DNA from: Lasiosphaeris hirsuta | Taxonomy: Eukaryota; Ascomycota; Sordariomycetes; Sordariales; Lasiosphaeriaceae | Assembly: GCA_030549175.1 (NCBI GenBank) | Contig: JAUKUA010000004.1 | Location: 5,828,001-5,892,000 of the forward strand | Length of the DNA stretch: 64,000 bases | Direction: 5' to 3' | In this document: in pieces, positions 10,552 through 21,700 of the stretch | How the letters are laid out: the number at the start of each line of letters is the position of its first letter | How positions within the stretch are numbered: position 1 is the first letter of the stretch | Program-made: the position numbers and the translations under genes | Notes under the pieces: model-generated | Told to the model about the DNA's origin: nothing | Seen by the model: only the letters and a program-made list of their open reading frames with translations | Database searches by the model: none

Positions 10552-12861
10552 ATGGCAGCCACACCCTCAATCCAAAGTCTTTCCGAGACAATGGACCAGG
10601 TTAGGGTGTCCGAGGTCGAAAACGACTTTGGCATTCGAGCCCTCTACAACCACTCGGTAGACCGAAACCCTCGCAATGCCAAATGGTCCGAATTCCAGGA
10701 CCTGATTCTCGAAGAGAAACACCTCAAGGAGCGTGGCATGGCCTACCCCATCATCCAGAGATTCTCCAAGGCCGAGACGCCAGAAGGCGAGGTGTCATGG
10801 GCCACGCATTCCATCGAAATCCAGAGCCCGCGCCTCAAAGCCATCTTCGACAAGGTCTTCACCGGCTATCCCGAATGGTATCCCGATGCGGCTCCCTACA
10901 CCTTCTTCCCGCCCTTCAAGCCCCTCGTTCACCGCTGGGAGGTGATCCTCAAGGCCTTTACCGAGGCCGAAGCCGGCGACTCCCAGCTCGTCAAGGACGA
11001 GATTGCGCATCTCCGCCAGGTGATCGAGCCACTGCTGTCCAACCATCTCTCGGCCATGAACAAGGCTCGGGAGACGCTCGTGGTATCGTTTGAGTCCCTG
11101 TGGCTCTTCCTCGCTCCAGGCAGCGTTATGGTTTCTTCCGAGCAGGGCAATGCTTGTGCCCTGCGCCTCGTCCAGGTCGACTTCACGCCCCACGACAGCT
11201 ACAACAACCAGCCGGGCTACTGGACCCTGGTCTTGGGGCAGTACGACTGGAATGGCAGCTACTGCGGACTCCGCCGCGTGGAAAAGACCATTATGGAGTA
11301 CAAGGAGGATACCTTGGTGACGAAGCATGATGTCTACCCGCTCGAGTATGCACCCGGCAGGGAGAAGATTGAGCAGGAGCTGTTGGCTCGGGGCCAAAAG
11401 TGGGCGCAGCTGCGTGGTATGCACGTCAAGAACGTCACGGGGAAGAAATATGTTCTTGTCAATGTGGGCGGGTGCATGCGCGAGATTGCCAAGCCGGTCA
11501 GTCTTTTTTGATTTTTGCATTGTATATGGCCATGGCTAATCAATCTCTGAAGGTCTCCGGTCGGGTCATCATTGACGGCTATGGCTACTTCAAGGGCCAG
11601 AACCAAGTGTTCCCCAGGCTGTCCAGAAATATCCTCAAGCTGGAGAAAGCAACTGACGAAGACGACGGAAATGATGACTCTGATTCTGATTCTGATGATT
11701 CTGACGATGACGAGGAAACGGTAGACATCGACAAGGTCGCCGTCACCAATGACAGCACCGAACGCAACGAGGAGCTGAATGAGTTGACACCCATTGAGTG
11801 CATCCTCACCCCTCCCCGTGTGAGGGGGTTCGACTTGCGGACCAAAGAATGGTGTACGAAACCCTTCCCAATCTTGGTCGGGCGAGAGCTTTCCAGCTGA
11901 CAATGGTACAAAACAGGTCTCTTTGATGTTGACGATGTCAAGGAAACGACATGGGATGAGACGCCATACGAAAAGCTTGTCCTTCCGGGCGGTGAAAAGG
12001 AGAAGGAGCTCATCCTGGGTTTCTCAAAGCACCGATCCAGCAACAAGGGATTTGATGATTTTGTCAAACAGAAGGGTATATATATATAGCCACCAACTCC
12101 ATCTCTTGAGACTTCGAAATGCTGACACACGGTGAACAAGGCAAGGGCATCATCATCCTTCTCTGCGGACCACCGGGTGTCGGCAAGACACTCACGGCCG
12201 AGGCGGTAGCCGAGAAGTCCAAAACGCCACTTTACGTCCTCAGCGCCGGCGACCTCGGCACCAACCCCGCCCGGGTAGATGCCGCGCTCACCGAGGCGCT
12301 CGAGTGCTGCCAGATGTGGAACGCAGCTCTCATGCTGGACGAAGCAGATGTCTTTCTCGAGAGCCGGAGCGCCGTGAGTCTCGACCGCAACGAGCTTGTA
12401 TCAAGTAAGCCCCCCCTCCCCCCCCCCCCCCCACCAACCAAATCCATGACCCCCATTTTCCCCGTTACCACATGGAGGCTGACCGTTTTTCAGTCTTTCT
12501 CCGCCGTCTCGAGTACTACCAAGGCCTGATGTTCCTCACCACGAACCGCCTCAGCGCTATCGACCCGGCCTTCAAGTCGCGTCTGGACCTCATCCTCCCG
12601 TATCATGACCTCACCGAGGAATCGCGCCGCGATGTTTGGAAGAACTTTATCGAGATGCTGCCGCAGGGCAGTGCTGATATCGCCGACGGCGACTTCTTTG
12701 AGCTTGCTCAGACGGAGATGAATGGCAGAGAGATCAAGAACTCGATCAAGACGTCGCTGGTTCTGGTGGAAAGTGGGGAGAAGCTGAGCATGGAACACCT
12801 CCGTGTTGTGCTCAATATCCGGAAGCGGATTGTTGCGGTTGAGAGCAAGAGTGGATTTTGA
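10552..12861 (+). CDS. AAA+ family ATPase with fungal N-terminal domain
   Basis: ATPase of 678 residues. Exons 10552-11496, 11553-11853, 11917-12075, 12141-12404, 12494-12861, all with GT-AG junctions that keep frame. The ATG at 10552 starts MAATPSIQSL; the frame is open further upstream but without supporting features. The first 300 residues match the conserved N-terminal region typical of fungal AAA proteins (DUF7025-like, recalled). An acidic Asp/Ser linker (DDGNDDSDSDSDDSDDDEET) follows, then Walker A GPPGVGKT (478-485), Walker B LMLDEAD (532-538), a sensor-like FLTTNRLSAIDPAFKSR with arginine-finger-like Arg, and the C-terminal lid. There is one ATPase domain. The closest named relatives remodel proteins or membranes, but its client is unknown. 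Intron 4 holds a 17-bp C run (12415-12431). Confidence 0.88.
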
Positions 12862-13469
12862 TGTTTGATGCACAAGCACCTTTCTCTGTTTCAGCCCGCC
12901 CCCTACAAAGTAAGGGTGTCTTCTTACTCATTTTCATCGAGTACCTTTCTTTCCCTTCTGTAATCACCATTGATTTCTTCACTTCCGCTCCTATCTATGC
13001 CTCCAGTCGGACCCATACGCAACACAATATGGCAGCTTTCCAGGATAATGTGACACGGGGCATATCCAGATCATGGTATTCGGCTTGGAACGGTGCGTGC
13101 GTGCAATGCAGAGAGGGTGTTCGGATTCAATGAATAATCTCCTCTGGCCTCAAGGTCCTCGAAGCAGCTCAAAAGACGTGATGAATTCGAGTCCCTTTCA
13201 TACCAAAGAAGGTAACATAAGAGCTTGCAGGGCTTCGATCTGTCAGGTTGACAACTGTGCTCTCTAGATACCAAGACTGTTCCGAAGATTGTGCCATCTG
13301 CAGCTCCAAAGTTCCAACCTGATAAGTAGAATACGGCGGCACAAATTGTCGGTGATGATATTGGCAACTAGTGGCTAGCTGTGCAATATATTGGTAATGC
13401 GGAAGGTCCGATGACCTCCGAGTTCACCGTGTGGCAGATAAATAGCTCCCTAGAGCAGTTGCTACCTGC
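12862..13469. other. Intergenic region between AAA+ and HET genes
   Basis: About 600 bp between the convergent ends of the AAA+ gene (+) and the HET gene (-). Short open frames here have no recognisable content. It should contain both 3' UTRs and terminators; no specific signal could be placed. Confidence 0.5.
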
Positions 13470-15821
13470 CTATACAAGAATGACCTCCTGCTCCGCGGCC
13501 CGAAATACCTCGCGGAGTGTATCCTTCCACGGAATGCCAGCCCCCTGGCCATTTACTCCCAGATCCAAGCTGAGGACCCCAGTCCGTGTAAACCGTTTTA
13601 TCTTACCTGACGATTCTGCCTCCTCCAGGGCTAGGCCGAGGATCTGAGTAACCGCATCACCGCCCGACTGCGGACTATTCACACCGATGGCGAGGAATTC
13701 AAACTCGGTGAGGATTTCTTCATTTTCATACGAATCGGGATATGACCTGAGCGACCGCCGGGACCAACGTCGTCCAACTCGGAGAGGAGGTACATCTACT
13801 TGCAAGGTTGCCCGCCACCCAATGTTGTCGGGTTTGTGGGGGCGCCCTGCCCCCACTACCTGGGCGATGTTCGTAGCACGGTCAAGCCAGAGCTTCCGGC
13901 CGCTGACCTTGGACAGGAGCGCTTTAACATGGAGGAAGGCGCCCCGGGTCGGCCCAAACGGGTTTGCGACGATGTCCGGCGTGCCAGGGAAGGCGGTCAG
14001 CACCTGGCAGACGGCTTCAACGTCATTTGAGTTCCAGAGTATCAGATGTTCGTAATCAATAGGGCATGACACAGCAGCCCACGACCAAGATGGCGCGTAG
14101 TCCTTCCCGAGGAGTTCGCAGCCGTCTTTGGGGCGCGCGTTCCAAAGCAAGGCAAGGGGGAGGTGGGATCTCCAGAGGCCCGCAATGTAGATATCGTCTC
14201 CCCGCTCACGCTCCTTGATCAGCTGGGCCACCCCGGATAAGGCCACCAGCTTGTCCCTGCTCTTGGTAAGCTGGCGCCTCGTATACTCTGTGACGGCAAG
14301 CCTCCACAACGCTGCCTCATCTCGGTCTATCCGGCCGTCCTCCATGACCCGGGACAACACACCCCTGGGCTGCTGCTGCTCTTCTGGAATCAACCGGTCG
14401 ACCATTTCCAGCTGACATTCACACCCCTCTTTCTCGACACAGCCCCACAGAATCTCACCGTTGCAAAAGTGGACTATCCTGGGCGACAGGGCCCATTCTT
14501 GAAAGGTCCAGGCTCGCTGCCGCAGCGGCTCGTTCTTTTTCGAAGAGTCGGTTACGCGGTGCACTTGGCGGTCCTCGTTAGAATCGCCGCGCCTTCCGAA
14601 CCCGAAGAGGTCGGTCACTCTCCCATAACAGCGTAGGTTATCTCCTATTGCCGTGTCGTACTTGGCGAGGTCCACCGCGACGGGCAGGTATTTCCGTGTG
14701 CCGACTCGCGAGAACAGCCCCTCACTGGAATTCGCAGCGCCGTCGGCAGAGATGGTGAGCCAGGCATTCTGGTAGACTGTCGTCATGGTCGCGGCTTCCC
14801 TCTCCCAGTCGTCACGGTCGTTTTGGATGATGCAGAGCGAATCGATCCACAGATAACGGATGTTGAGGGCTCTACAGAGCTCCACTGCATCGGCGAATGT
14901 CGGGGGGAACCTCTCCATCGGAATACACTTCTTCCAATTCTCAAAGTTTTTTCGGTCGCTTATCAATGGCTGCTGACCGGTCTTGCCCCAGCAATGGCTG
15001 AGGGCGATGTACTTCCAGCCATCACCCTCGCTTGGCTCGCATAGCCGGGGGGGATTCTCGCCGTCACCGACGTCGATCAAGCGAGTTGGGAGTTTCTTAG
15101 AGGCCGCATAGACATCCAGGCACCGGTGTTTGTGTTGGCACTCGTCCATCCACGACGAGATAATGCGGCTAGCTTCCTTAGCCGAGAAGTCGGCGGCTAG
15201 AGACCGAGCAACTTTGATTGAGGGCCACGGCAGCGACTTGGTGACTTTTGTGGCCGTCGGCGAGAATTCCCAGTATATCTCGTAGTTAACCCGTTCCATC
15301 TTCCCCCTGTCCGGTTTAACCACGTATCCTACAAGCATGACGTTGTTCGTCTCCTGGATCTTTATCTTTGCGTCTTGCCGTGTTGAGGTGCCATACATTT
15401 CGGCATGCTGCTTGATAAGGTTGACGATTGCCTTGCACGCGAGGCAGCCAGAAGATGTAGTCTCCAAAACACGCAGACTCGGCGTCGGCCCGCCATAGTC
15501 CCACAGCCCAGGCTGGGAATCCAAATTGTCCTTGTCGAGATCACCGCAGCTTAGACATGGTGGTCTCTTCGAAGCTAAGCCGGGTCGCGATGAAGCGTTC
15601 CCGCCGCGGTCAAGTGCGCCGGTAGGGTTGGTATCAGCAACGGCATCCGGCGACACAGCATCCTGGTTAGGGGCAGCGATGCCGGTTGGGGGGAGATCAG
15701 AAGGACGAGGGCTGTTCGGTAGCTCATCGGGGGTAGAGCGAATGGCGGTGCGCCATAGAGAGGCACGCATCCTGACCAAAAGGCCCCGAAGCGTCTCAAA
15801 TATCTCGCTGATTATGTCCAT
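13470..15821 (-). CDS. HET-domain (heterokaryon incompatibility) protein
   Basis: Intronless frame of 783 residues; the ATG at 15821 (MDIISEIFETLRG) is chosen because the frame before it lacks ATG. The HET domain begins near residue 271 with YIALSHCWG, followed by FADAVELCRALNIRYLWID and SLCIIQNDRDDW..E...M..VY, the three classic blocks. C-terminal blocks include FQEWALSPRIVHF and the WSWAAV motif. The N-terminal 130 residues are low-complexity followed by a Cys-containing stretch (PPCLSCGD; a further CLACKAIV pair), which could form a small metal site. HET proteins trigger cell death after fusion of unlike hyphae; the TIR-like fold is thought to act on nucleotides. Which partner this one answers to is unknown. 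A relic NB-ARC gene and a second HET fragment lie 8-11 kb away. Confidence 0.92.
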   Translation of the reverse strand: MDIISEIFETLRGLLVRMRASLWRTAIRSTPDELPNSPRPSDLPPTGIAAPNQDAVSPDAVADTNPTGALDRGGNASSRPGLASKRPPCLSCGDLDKDNLDSQPGLWDYGGPTPSLRVLETTSSGCLACKAIVNLIKQHAEMYGTSTRQDAKIKIQETNNVMLVGYVVKPDRGKMERVNYEIYWEFSPTATKVTKSLPWPSIKVARSLAADFSAKEASRIISSWMDECQHKHRCLDVYAASKKLPTRLIDVGDGENPPRLCEPSEGDGWKYIALSHCWGKTGQQPLISDRKNFENWKKCIPMERFPPTFADAVELCRALNIRYLWIDSLCIIQNDRDDWEREAATMTTVYQNAWLTISADGAANSSEGLFSRVGTRKYLPVAVDLAKYDTAIGDNLRCYGRVTDLFGFGRRGDSNEDRQVHRVTDSSKKNEPLRQRAWTFQEWALSPRIVHFCNGEILWGCVEKEGCECQLEMVDRLIPEEQQQPRGVLSRVMEDGRIDRDEAALWRLAVTEYTRRQLTKSRDKLVALSGVAQLIKERERGDDIYIAGLWRSHLPLALLWNARPKDGCELLGKDYAPSWSWAAVSCPIDYEHLILWNSNDVEAVCQVLTAFPGTPDIVANPFGPTRGAFLHVKALLSKVSGRKLWLDRATNIAQVVGAGRPHKPDNIGWRATLQVDVPPLRVGRRWSRRSLRSYPDSYENEEILTEFEFLAIGVNSPQSGGDAVTQILGLALEEAESSGKIKRFTRTGVLSLDLGVNGQGAGIPWKDTLREVFRAAEQEVILV

Positions 15822-17834
15822 GGTAGTGGGGTGGATGCTAAACACCGAACTCCGCTCCAGAAGAATAACTGAGAGGTGGATGTGTGAGAAGAGGAGGTAT
15901 CAAGGTAGAGAAAAAGTAAGAGTGGAATCTCTTTGCCCCGCCTAGACGCGCCATAAAACACTTTTTTGATGCTGGCCCCCGCGACGAGTACCCAACCGCC
16001 CCGGCTGCGGGTAGACCCGCCGTCATCACCTCCATATGATTGGTGCCACGGTGCGGAGGGCTGTGCCAATCCCACGGTCAGTATCCAATTGAGCGGGGTT
16101 CGGCTGGTAGCAACTGCGGTGCCAGACCCAACCCTGGACAACCTATAAATGCCGGCCCGGCAAGCCACAGGGCGCATCGCCTGGCAGCTCTCGAGGAGCG
16201 ATTTTTGCCGGCGTCGTCCCTCCACCAGCCCTTGATGGGCTGAAATAGTCTGCGAGGAACCACAGAGACCCAATGGACCTCTGCCCCGCTTGTTGGAAGA
16301 GCACCTTGGTGGTTCGTGTAGTGTTTCCTAAGACAAGTTTAGAAATATCAATAGTTGTGGAAGTTTCAGGAATGTCAAGTGATCGGTAATGTTTGTGTGG
16401 GGATAAGGTTGAGGTCCTACCCGTCGAAGTCGAGTCAACCACTGCCGAGTTTCAGCTTTCCCACTTCACATCTTCCTTCGGATATTATATCTCTAAATCA
16501 AAAAGACATAGATGAAATTAATAGTATTAATGCTATATAAAATAAATAATAAGCATTATTAAAATTATGCATAGATAATGCAATAAAGATGAAAAAAGGA
16601 AATACACTCCCTATCCAGCCCGTGGAGAGACGCAAGAAGTTTTGAGCACACGTCTTCGCCAACAACTAGGACATTGCCTATGAGAGCGCAGAGCTGGGCA
16701 CGTTCCCGACCAGAACAAGGAAGTCGTCGACCGAGGTCGGTACCCTGAGCCAAGACCTCCCTCTCTCGCCAATGAAGCGAAGAAAGCTCGCCGGGGCCGC
16801 CCAAGCCCACAATACACGCCGCCACACCGTCCGACGCCAGTTTGGAAAGGTGTTCCTCAAGCCGTCGCTACAAACCGATGCCGAGACAGTTTCCTTCATG
16901 TGGGTGGACACCATGGGAGGCACCGTGGCACACCGTTTTGTCACATTGAAACTGGGATGGGCAATCATAAGGGCCAAGGCCCGGGCCATCAGGCGCTGGG
17001 ATGAGGTCGAGGTTGCCAGAACCGGCCAGTGGATCCTCAAGAAGGCGGTTTTCTGGGCGAGTAACCGCCTCATCCGCAAGATCCTCGTTGAATGCTGGCC
17101 GCCTCGACGAGGCAGCCCAAATACCGTCCGAGGAGAACCTAGACGAACTCAAAGAGATCCACACCTGCGTCGAGGTTCTGGAGAACTTGCCATCGTTAAC
17201 GAGATAAAGGGGGACGCCATATTCATACCCCCTTTGCGAAGTGGGATTTTTGAAGCGGCTAAGTCCATCTAGCACCCTCGTATCACTTATAACACAGAGA
17301 CTGACATCGGCTTACAGTCATGATCAAAGCGAGGATAGGGGAGGAAGGGGCATTGGAGGATAGGCATATATTTTCACGACACATTAACTGAAAACTGGGG
17401 TGTAGTTATGACATTTCCATTTTTATCGCAGATCATCCCCCCCCCTCCCCCATCATGGCGTCAAAACGCTCAAGATTTATTTCGACGCATTTCAGTCAAG
17501 GTTAGCATTCGGGAGGATTTACAATAACACCAGCTGAACAGTACCACGTAATCGAGGTAACTACCAACCCTCTCAATTTCATTCTTTCGGTGTGTCCGTT
17601 CTGGGATAGCCCGTAAACTAACATCTTTGGGTCTTGATATGATTAGAATAAGACCTCTTCGAGTCCTTCCAAAAAGCGCCAGCATTACTGGCAGGTATAC
17701 CTGCCGTGCGACCGCAGTTGGACTGCAGTCAGACTGTAGTCAACCTGTGCCTTAATTACCTCCCTAGCGGCGTCATGTCACTCGCCACTGCTGGCCTCTT
17801 CACCCTCACTATCCTTATCAATCGTCTAAATCCT

Positions 17835-17890
17835 CATCTTCCCTCATCCTCATCCTCATCCTCATCTTCATCCTCCTCATTCTCGTTTCC
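17835..17890. repeat. CATCCT-type microsatellite
   Basis: Imperfect tandem repeats of a CATCCT/CATC unit. No gene spans it with confidence. Confidence 0.8.
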
Positions 17891-19707
17891 CTTGGTAGCT
17901 TCTTGTGTCAGGAAGATGGTCTCATTATGACAGCCACCGCATCCGGGTCGGCGCCGCCACTGTCGTCGTCGTCCTCGATGGCATGCTCCAGAAGGCTTTT
18001 TCGACCTCTTCCCTCAGAAACAAACCGTTCAGTGGAGAGAAAACCTCGGCTTTTGCACCTGGGCCAAAAACAGCATCCATGCTATCGACCTGACGCCAGG
18101 CGTAAAGGTGGGCAGCATTGATGGATCTTGTCGGCTCCCATTATCCTATAATAGGATCCCAAACTAGACCTGGAGCGGCATCTGGGCAATACTTCTGCCT
18201 CATCTGCTTGACCATATCTGACTGGTCACTGGTGTCTCGGCGACCCACGCCGGTCTTGATATTGAGACCTTGCGGCGAGCTGGTAAAAAGTAAAAAGAAG
18301 ACAGCCGATAATCCGGTTCGACTTTGTTGAAGGCTGGATGCCTGCTTCTTGGCAGTGCTTTCTGCTTGGCGATATGCCAAGATCTGGCGTTCCAGGTTTT
18401 GTGCTTGGTCGTCCGTCGTTATGCCAGTCGTCATCCGACAAGTTATCGCTGCTGGCTGCCTTATGGTCGAGGAATTGGAGGCGAGACTGCATACCTATAC
18501 GCTGTCAGCATCCGTATATCGAGGAATTGAAGGTAAAGACTCTATACCTGCACGCTATTGGCAGAGACGGCTTATTCTATGTCAGTATTGACTATCCAGA
18601 AGTCGGAATCATAAGACGTTGATGGCTTTAGCTTCTTAGCCTTCTTATTAATGACTTGGCTGAGCGATCTTAAGTCAGCTTCGAGTTCGTCCCGAGAGCG
18701 TTTGGCATCCCTTGGTTGCCACGGCTGCTTCTGGCGGGTGCTGCTTGAGCGGATGGGTGGCGTTGACATGGCGATCAAATGTGTAACGTGAGGCGGAGAG
18801 AGGGTAGGTTTGTGGTTGTGGGAAGATGAAGATGTTTCGGCAGCGGTGCTTGGCTTTCGTAGGAAATGTTTTTCTGCCAGCCGCCACCGCTAGGTTCGGA
18901 AGGCGGTCATTGGCAAAGTTAAAAGATTGGTAATACTTGTCACCACAGTCAAAGCATAAAGGAAAGCACTACATACTAGAGAACTGGCTCCATAAGCGGC
19001 ACTTCCCAACAACTTTTTACCTTGTTCAACATGAAGATTATGCCAAGCATAAGCCATTGTCTGAAACGAGCGCCGAAGCTATCATTGCTATTTTGGGGCG
19101 TTGTCATCGCCCTCCCACCGTCACTCCGGGTCCTTTTCAGATGCTACCTAATGCCATGCATCTACACAACTGCTGCCGCCGCTAATGCATTTCATGGCGA
19201 CCACGAAGACCATGAAGACCACGAGACAGGGTGGCGAATACACACGGCACGGCAGGCCGTTTTCGCCTGGAAAGATGACAGACGGCCAGGTCCGCGACCA
19301 CTCGGGCAGGTGCAAAAAAATGACACAAACAGGAATATGGGCATGAGATCAAGGACCGGCAGGCTAGCTTTGAGATAGGCGCCCAATCCAGGCGATCCAT
19401 CCACCTGGAGGAAGGTGAAAAACTTTGCGATCGACTGCATGCGCCAGATTGACAGAGGCTCCTGAGAGACGGTTGGGTTTGTCCCGAGAGAGTGAGTGAG
19501 AACCAAGTTTTACATATCTTCTGGAATGGACCTTCCCCATATCGATGAGGAGTGGAGGTGGGACTGGGGTCGCTCTATGGCCCAACAGTTAAGGGACATG
19601 GAATTTCCAGAAACTATCGACGGGCTTTGTAGAGGCTGAGGGAATGTCGTAATTCATGGCAGCCAGCGTCACCTCGGTCGTCTTCACCTGGAGCCACTTC
19701 TTCCAGA

Positions 19708-20236
19708 CTAACACCCTCCCGGTGGGATTGATGGCGCCGAATGGAGGGGAGCTAGACCACCTGCCTGGCGCGTAGTTGACTGTTTTGCTGGCCGGCATTG
19801 TGCCCTGCCCTGCGTTCCTGGTGTGCCCTGTGTTCTTGGTGTGCCTTGGGCTCCCTGGGTTCCTGTATTCAGGGGCTGGCTTAGCCGTGGAGCTGTTGGG
19901 TCTGGATTGAAAGCAGTAGATCCAGGGGGTCGGCCTATCAGCACCTCCACCCTATCGAACTCTTGATAGTACCCAGCCTGCCGGGCATGCTCTTCTAAAT
20001 CGGCCTCTTTCACTTGCAAGGGAGTCTTATTTGTGCGTGTGTAGCTTGTGGGGGATGTAGGGTTGGAGAGAGGTGGTGGCAGTTGGCCAGGATCATCAAG
20101 ACCTGAATCGCTATCTTCAGAATCATCGGAATCGTCGGAACCGCTACTCGCGGGGTCGTCGAAAAAGATGGAAAAATCGGCATGGTCGCTGGAATCGTCA
20201 TCCTGGCCGCCCGCGCGCGCGCGCGCGCGAAGCCAT
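19708..20236 (-). pseudogene. Candidate acidic Ser-rich protein, frame broken in a CG repeat
   Basis: From about 20220 to the stop at 19708 the minus strand encodes an acidic SDDSDDSEDSDSG segment, a Pro-rich linker, LQVKEADLEEHARQAGYYQE, and a collagen-like region of GTQG/GTPG units. An ATG at 20236 (MASRA...) sits upstream but is in another frame; the two are separated by an 18-bp alternating CG tract (20212-20229), so a change of one CG unit would join them. I do not recognise the family. It may be a real gene with a polymorphic repeat, a dead gene, or chance. Confidence 0.25.
20212..20229. repeat. Alternating CG tract, 18 bp
   Basis: Perfect CG dinucleotide repeat of nine units, unusually CpG-rich for a RIP-active genome. 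It separates a start codon from the long open frame on the minus strand. Confidence 0.95.
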
Positions 20237-20821
20237 CGCTATTGCCAGTTCGCTATTGCCAGTTAGTTCCATTGAGCGTGCACAATTGAATGAAGCTTAT
20301 TGCGTGCGCAGATACTGCGATTTGAAGGTGTTGACGGTGTTGCAATCGATACGTTGTCGCGTTGTTGCGTGTGGAAGGATTTGGCGGGGTTGAAAGGTGG
20401 AAGAGGGAAGTGTTGGCTTGCAACGCTCAAAGTGGTGGGCAATTGGCATGCAGGCTGGCCTTGCAAGTAGTGGGGTAAATGGCGGGGTAAGTGGCACACA
20501 GAGTTTGGTCCGGATCGAATGCGCTTTTTTGTGGTGATGGCGTCGCAATCGCAATTCGTCGGCTACACTTGTCGCTGTATGGAACTTGGTGTTTTGGTGT
20601 CTTGTCATGGGGCCACTCCCACTTTGCCAGATTGCGGAGCAGATGTGGGGGGAAATGAGGGGGAAATGAGTGCAGATGGTGGAGCAGATTGGGGAGCAGA
20701 TTGGTGCAGATTGCATGCATGTCGGTGAAGTCATGTGATGAGCCCCTCCATCTTAGGGTGCCCTGCCCTCACGTGGCCCTCAACCACAATTTCCGCCAAC
20801 AACGCCACAACTTTTACCTTA

Positions 20822-20886
20822 ACGCCGAAGATCAACCGAGCAATCCCGAAGATCAACCGCACAATCCCGAAGACCAACCGTCAAGT
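20822..20886 (+). repeat. Three-copy 21-bp minisatellite
   Basis: Three copies of a 21-bp unit (core CCGAAGATCAACCG). Read on the plus strand it would encode repeated NPEDQP, but the open frame around it is short. The unit lies just upstream of the small membrane-protein gene, with a GTAGGT donor at 20896 and a TTAG acceptor at 20978 that would make an 83-bp 5' UTR intron. Confidence 0.7.
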
Positions 20887-21004
20887 CATTCACAGGTAGG
20901 TCCATCTCTTCCAGCATTCACATGACACACTGCGCAATCTTCGATCAATCAATCCACTGCACTCTTCTTATCGATTAGTTACATTCCGTCCATCGCCCAT
21001 ACTG

Positions 21005-21403
21005 ATGGACAATATGAAGCGCATTCAATCCCCCCCACCTCCCTACCACGAAATGGCAGAGCAGGTCGTGGACCAGGCCACAGACCAGGTCGCAGACCAG
21101 GTCATCGAGCTCGTCGACTTGGACCTCGAGGCTGGTGGCCAGCAGGCCGCTGGACTCGTCGAGCGCCAGCCTGCTCGTCAGCACGCAATGACGCATAGGA
21201 TCGACCACCGCGGCATCCAGACGCGCTTCTTCACTCCGGGTACTCCCCTCATCAAGTACAACGGAGGAGATTGCCCAGCATGCGAATGCCAAGCATGCTG
21301 CTGCTATGGATGTGAAGTGAGCTGGGGCAGTGTCCCGATTCTCGTCTTCATGTTCGCCGCCATCATCCTAGTCGTTTGGTTTCTCTCTGCCCCGAAAGTT
21401 TAA
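21005..21403 (+). CDS. Small PPxY, Cys-rich, single-TM membrane protein
   Basis: Intronless frame of 132 residues; I do not recognise a named family. The N-terminus carries PPPPYHE, a PPxY motif of the kind bound by WW domains of Nedd4/Rsp5 ubiquitin ligases. Next comes a repetitive acidic stretch (VDQATDQVADQV, IELVDLDLEAG). Near the C-terminus a Cys cluster CPACECQACCCYGC directly precedes one hydrophobic span (VPILVFMFAAIILVVWFL) and a short SAPKV tail. This is the layout of a tail-anchored, probably palmitoylated protein with a cytosolic N-terminus. Role as a ligase adaptor is inference from motif order only. Immediately after the stop codon begins the first of three intron-like repeat units. 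The start could be the second Met (codon 4). Confidence 0.65.
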   Translation: MDNMKRIQSPPPPYHEMAEQVVDQATDQVADQVIELVDLDLEAGGQQAAGLVERQPARQHAMTHRIDHRGIQTRFFTPGTPLIKYNGGDCPACECQACCCYGCEVSWGSVPILVFMFAAIILVVWFLSAPKV

Positions 21404-21700
21404 CTCGGTAAGTTTTCCAAGCCGTTTTACTAGCTCATACCTAACATCAACTCCAGTTCGACAATCGTCGCAAACTCGTGGTTTCCACCTAACCCGGAGG
21501 GTTTAACTCGGTAAGTTTTCAAGCCGTTTTACTCGCTCATTCATATCTAACAATACCTCCAGCTCGACAATTGCAGCAAACTCGTGATTTCCCTCTAGCC
21601 CGAAGGGTTAACTCGGTAAGTTTTCAAGCCATTTTACTAGCTCCTTCATACCTAACATCACCTCCAGATTGACAATCGTATCAAACTCGAACAGGGAAGG
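21389..21700 (+). repeat. Three tandem about 104-bp repeats, each holding a complete intron
   Basis: Units start around TTAACTCG|GTAAGTTTT and each contains a donor GTAAGT (21408, 21511, 21616), a CTAAC-type branch site and a CTCCAG acceptor (ending 21456, 21562, 21667), giving predicted introns of 49, 52 and 52 bp with spacing of 103 and 105 bp. The first donor is 5 bp after the TAA of the small membrane-protein gene, so all three would be 3' UTR introns. Exonic parts are also repeated (TCGACAAT...AAACTCG). No comparable structure is known to me. Confidence 0.8.

Larger units (their letters stand above)
15822..21004. other. 5.2-kb gene-poor region
   Basis: Between the HET gene and the small membrane-protein gene I find no confident gene. 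Content: HET promoter (about 15830-16150); a stretch at 16565-17280 with overlapping open frames on both strands and no recognisable domain; a C-run near 17440-17453; a CTCATC-type repeat near 17845-17890; a weak coding trace on the minus strand at 18141-18769 (Lys/Arg-rich start, then a short coiled-coil-like DELEADLRSLSQVINKKAKK); a weak frame at 19022-19378; and the candidate described at 19708-20236. Confidence 0.5.

Noticed and set aside
16565..17280. Overlapping open frames of 130-166 codons on both strands
   Set aside because: No domain, no splice logic and no codon pattern favouring one strand; too ambiguous to call a gene.
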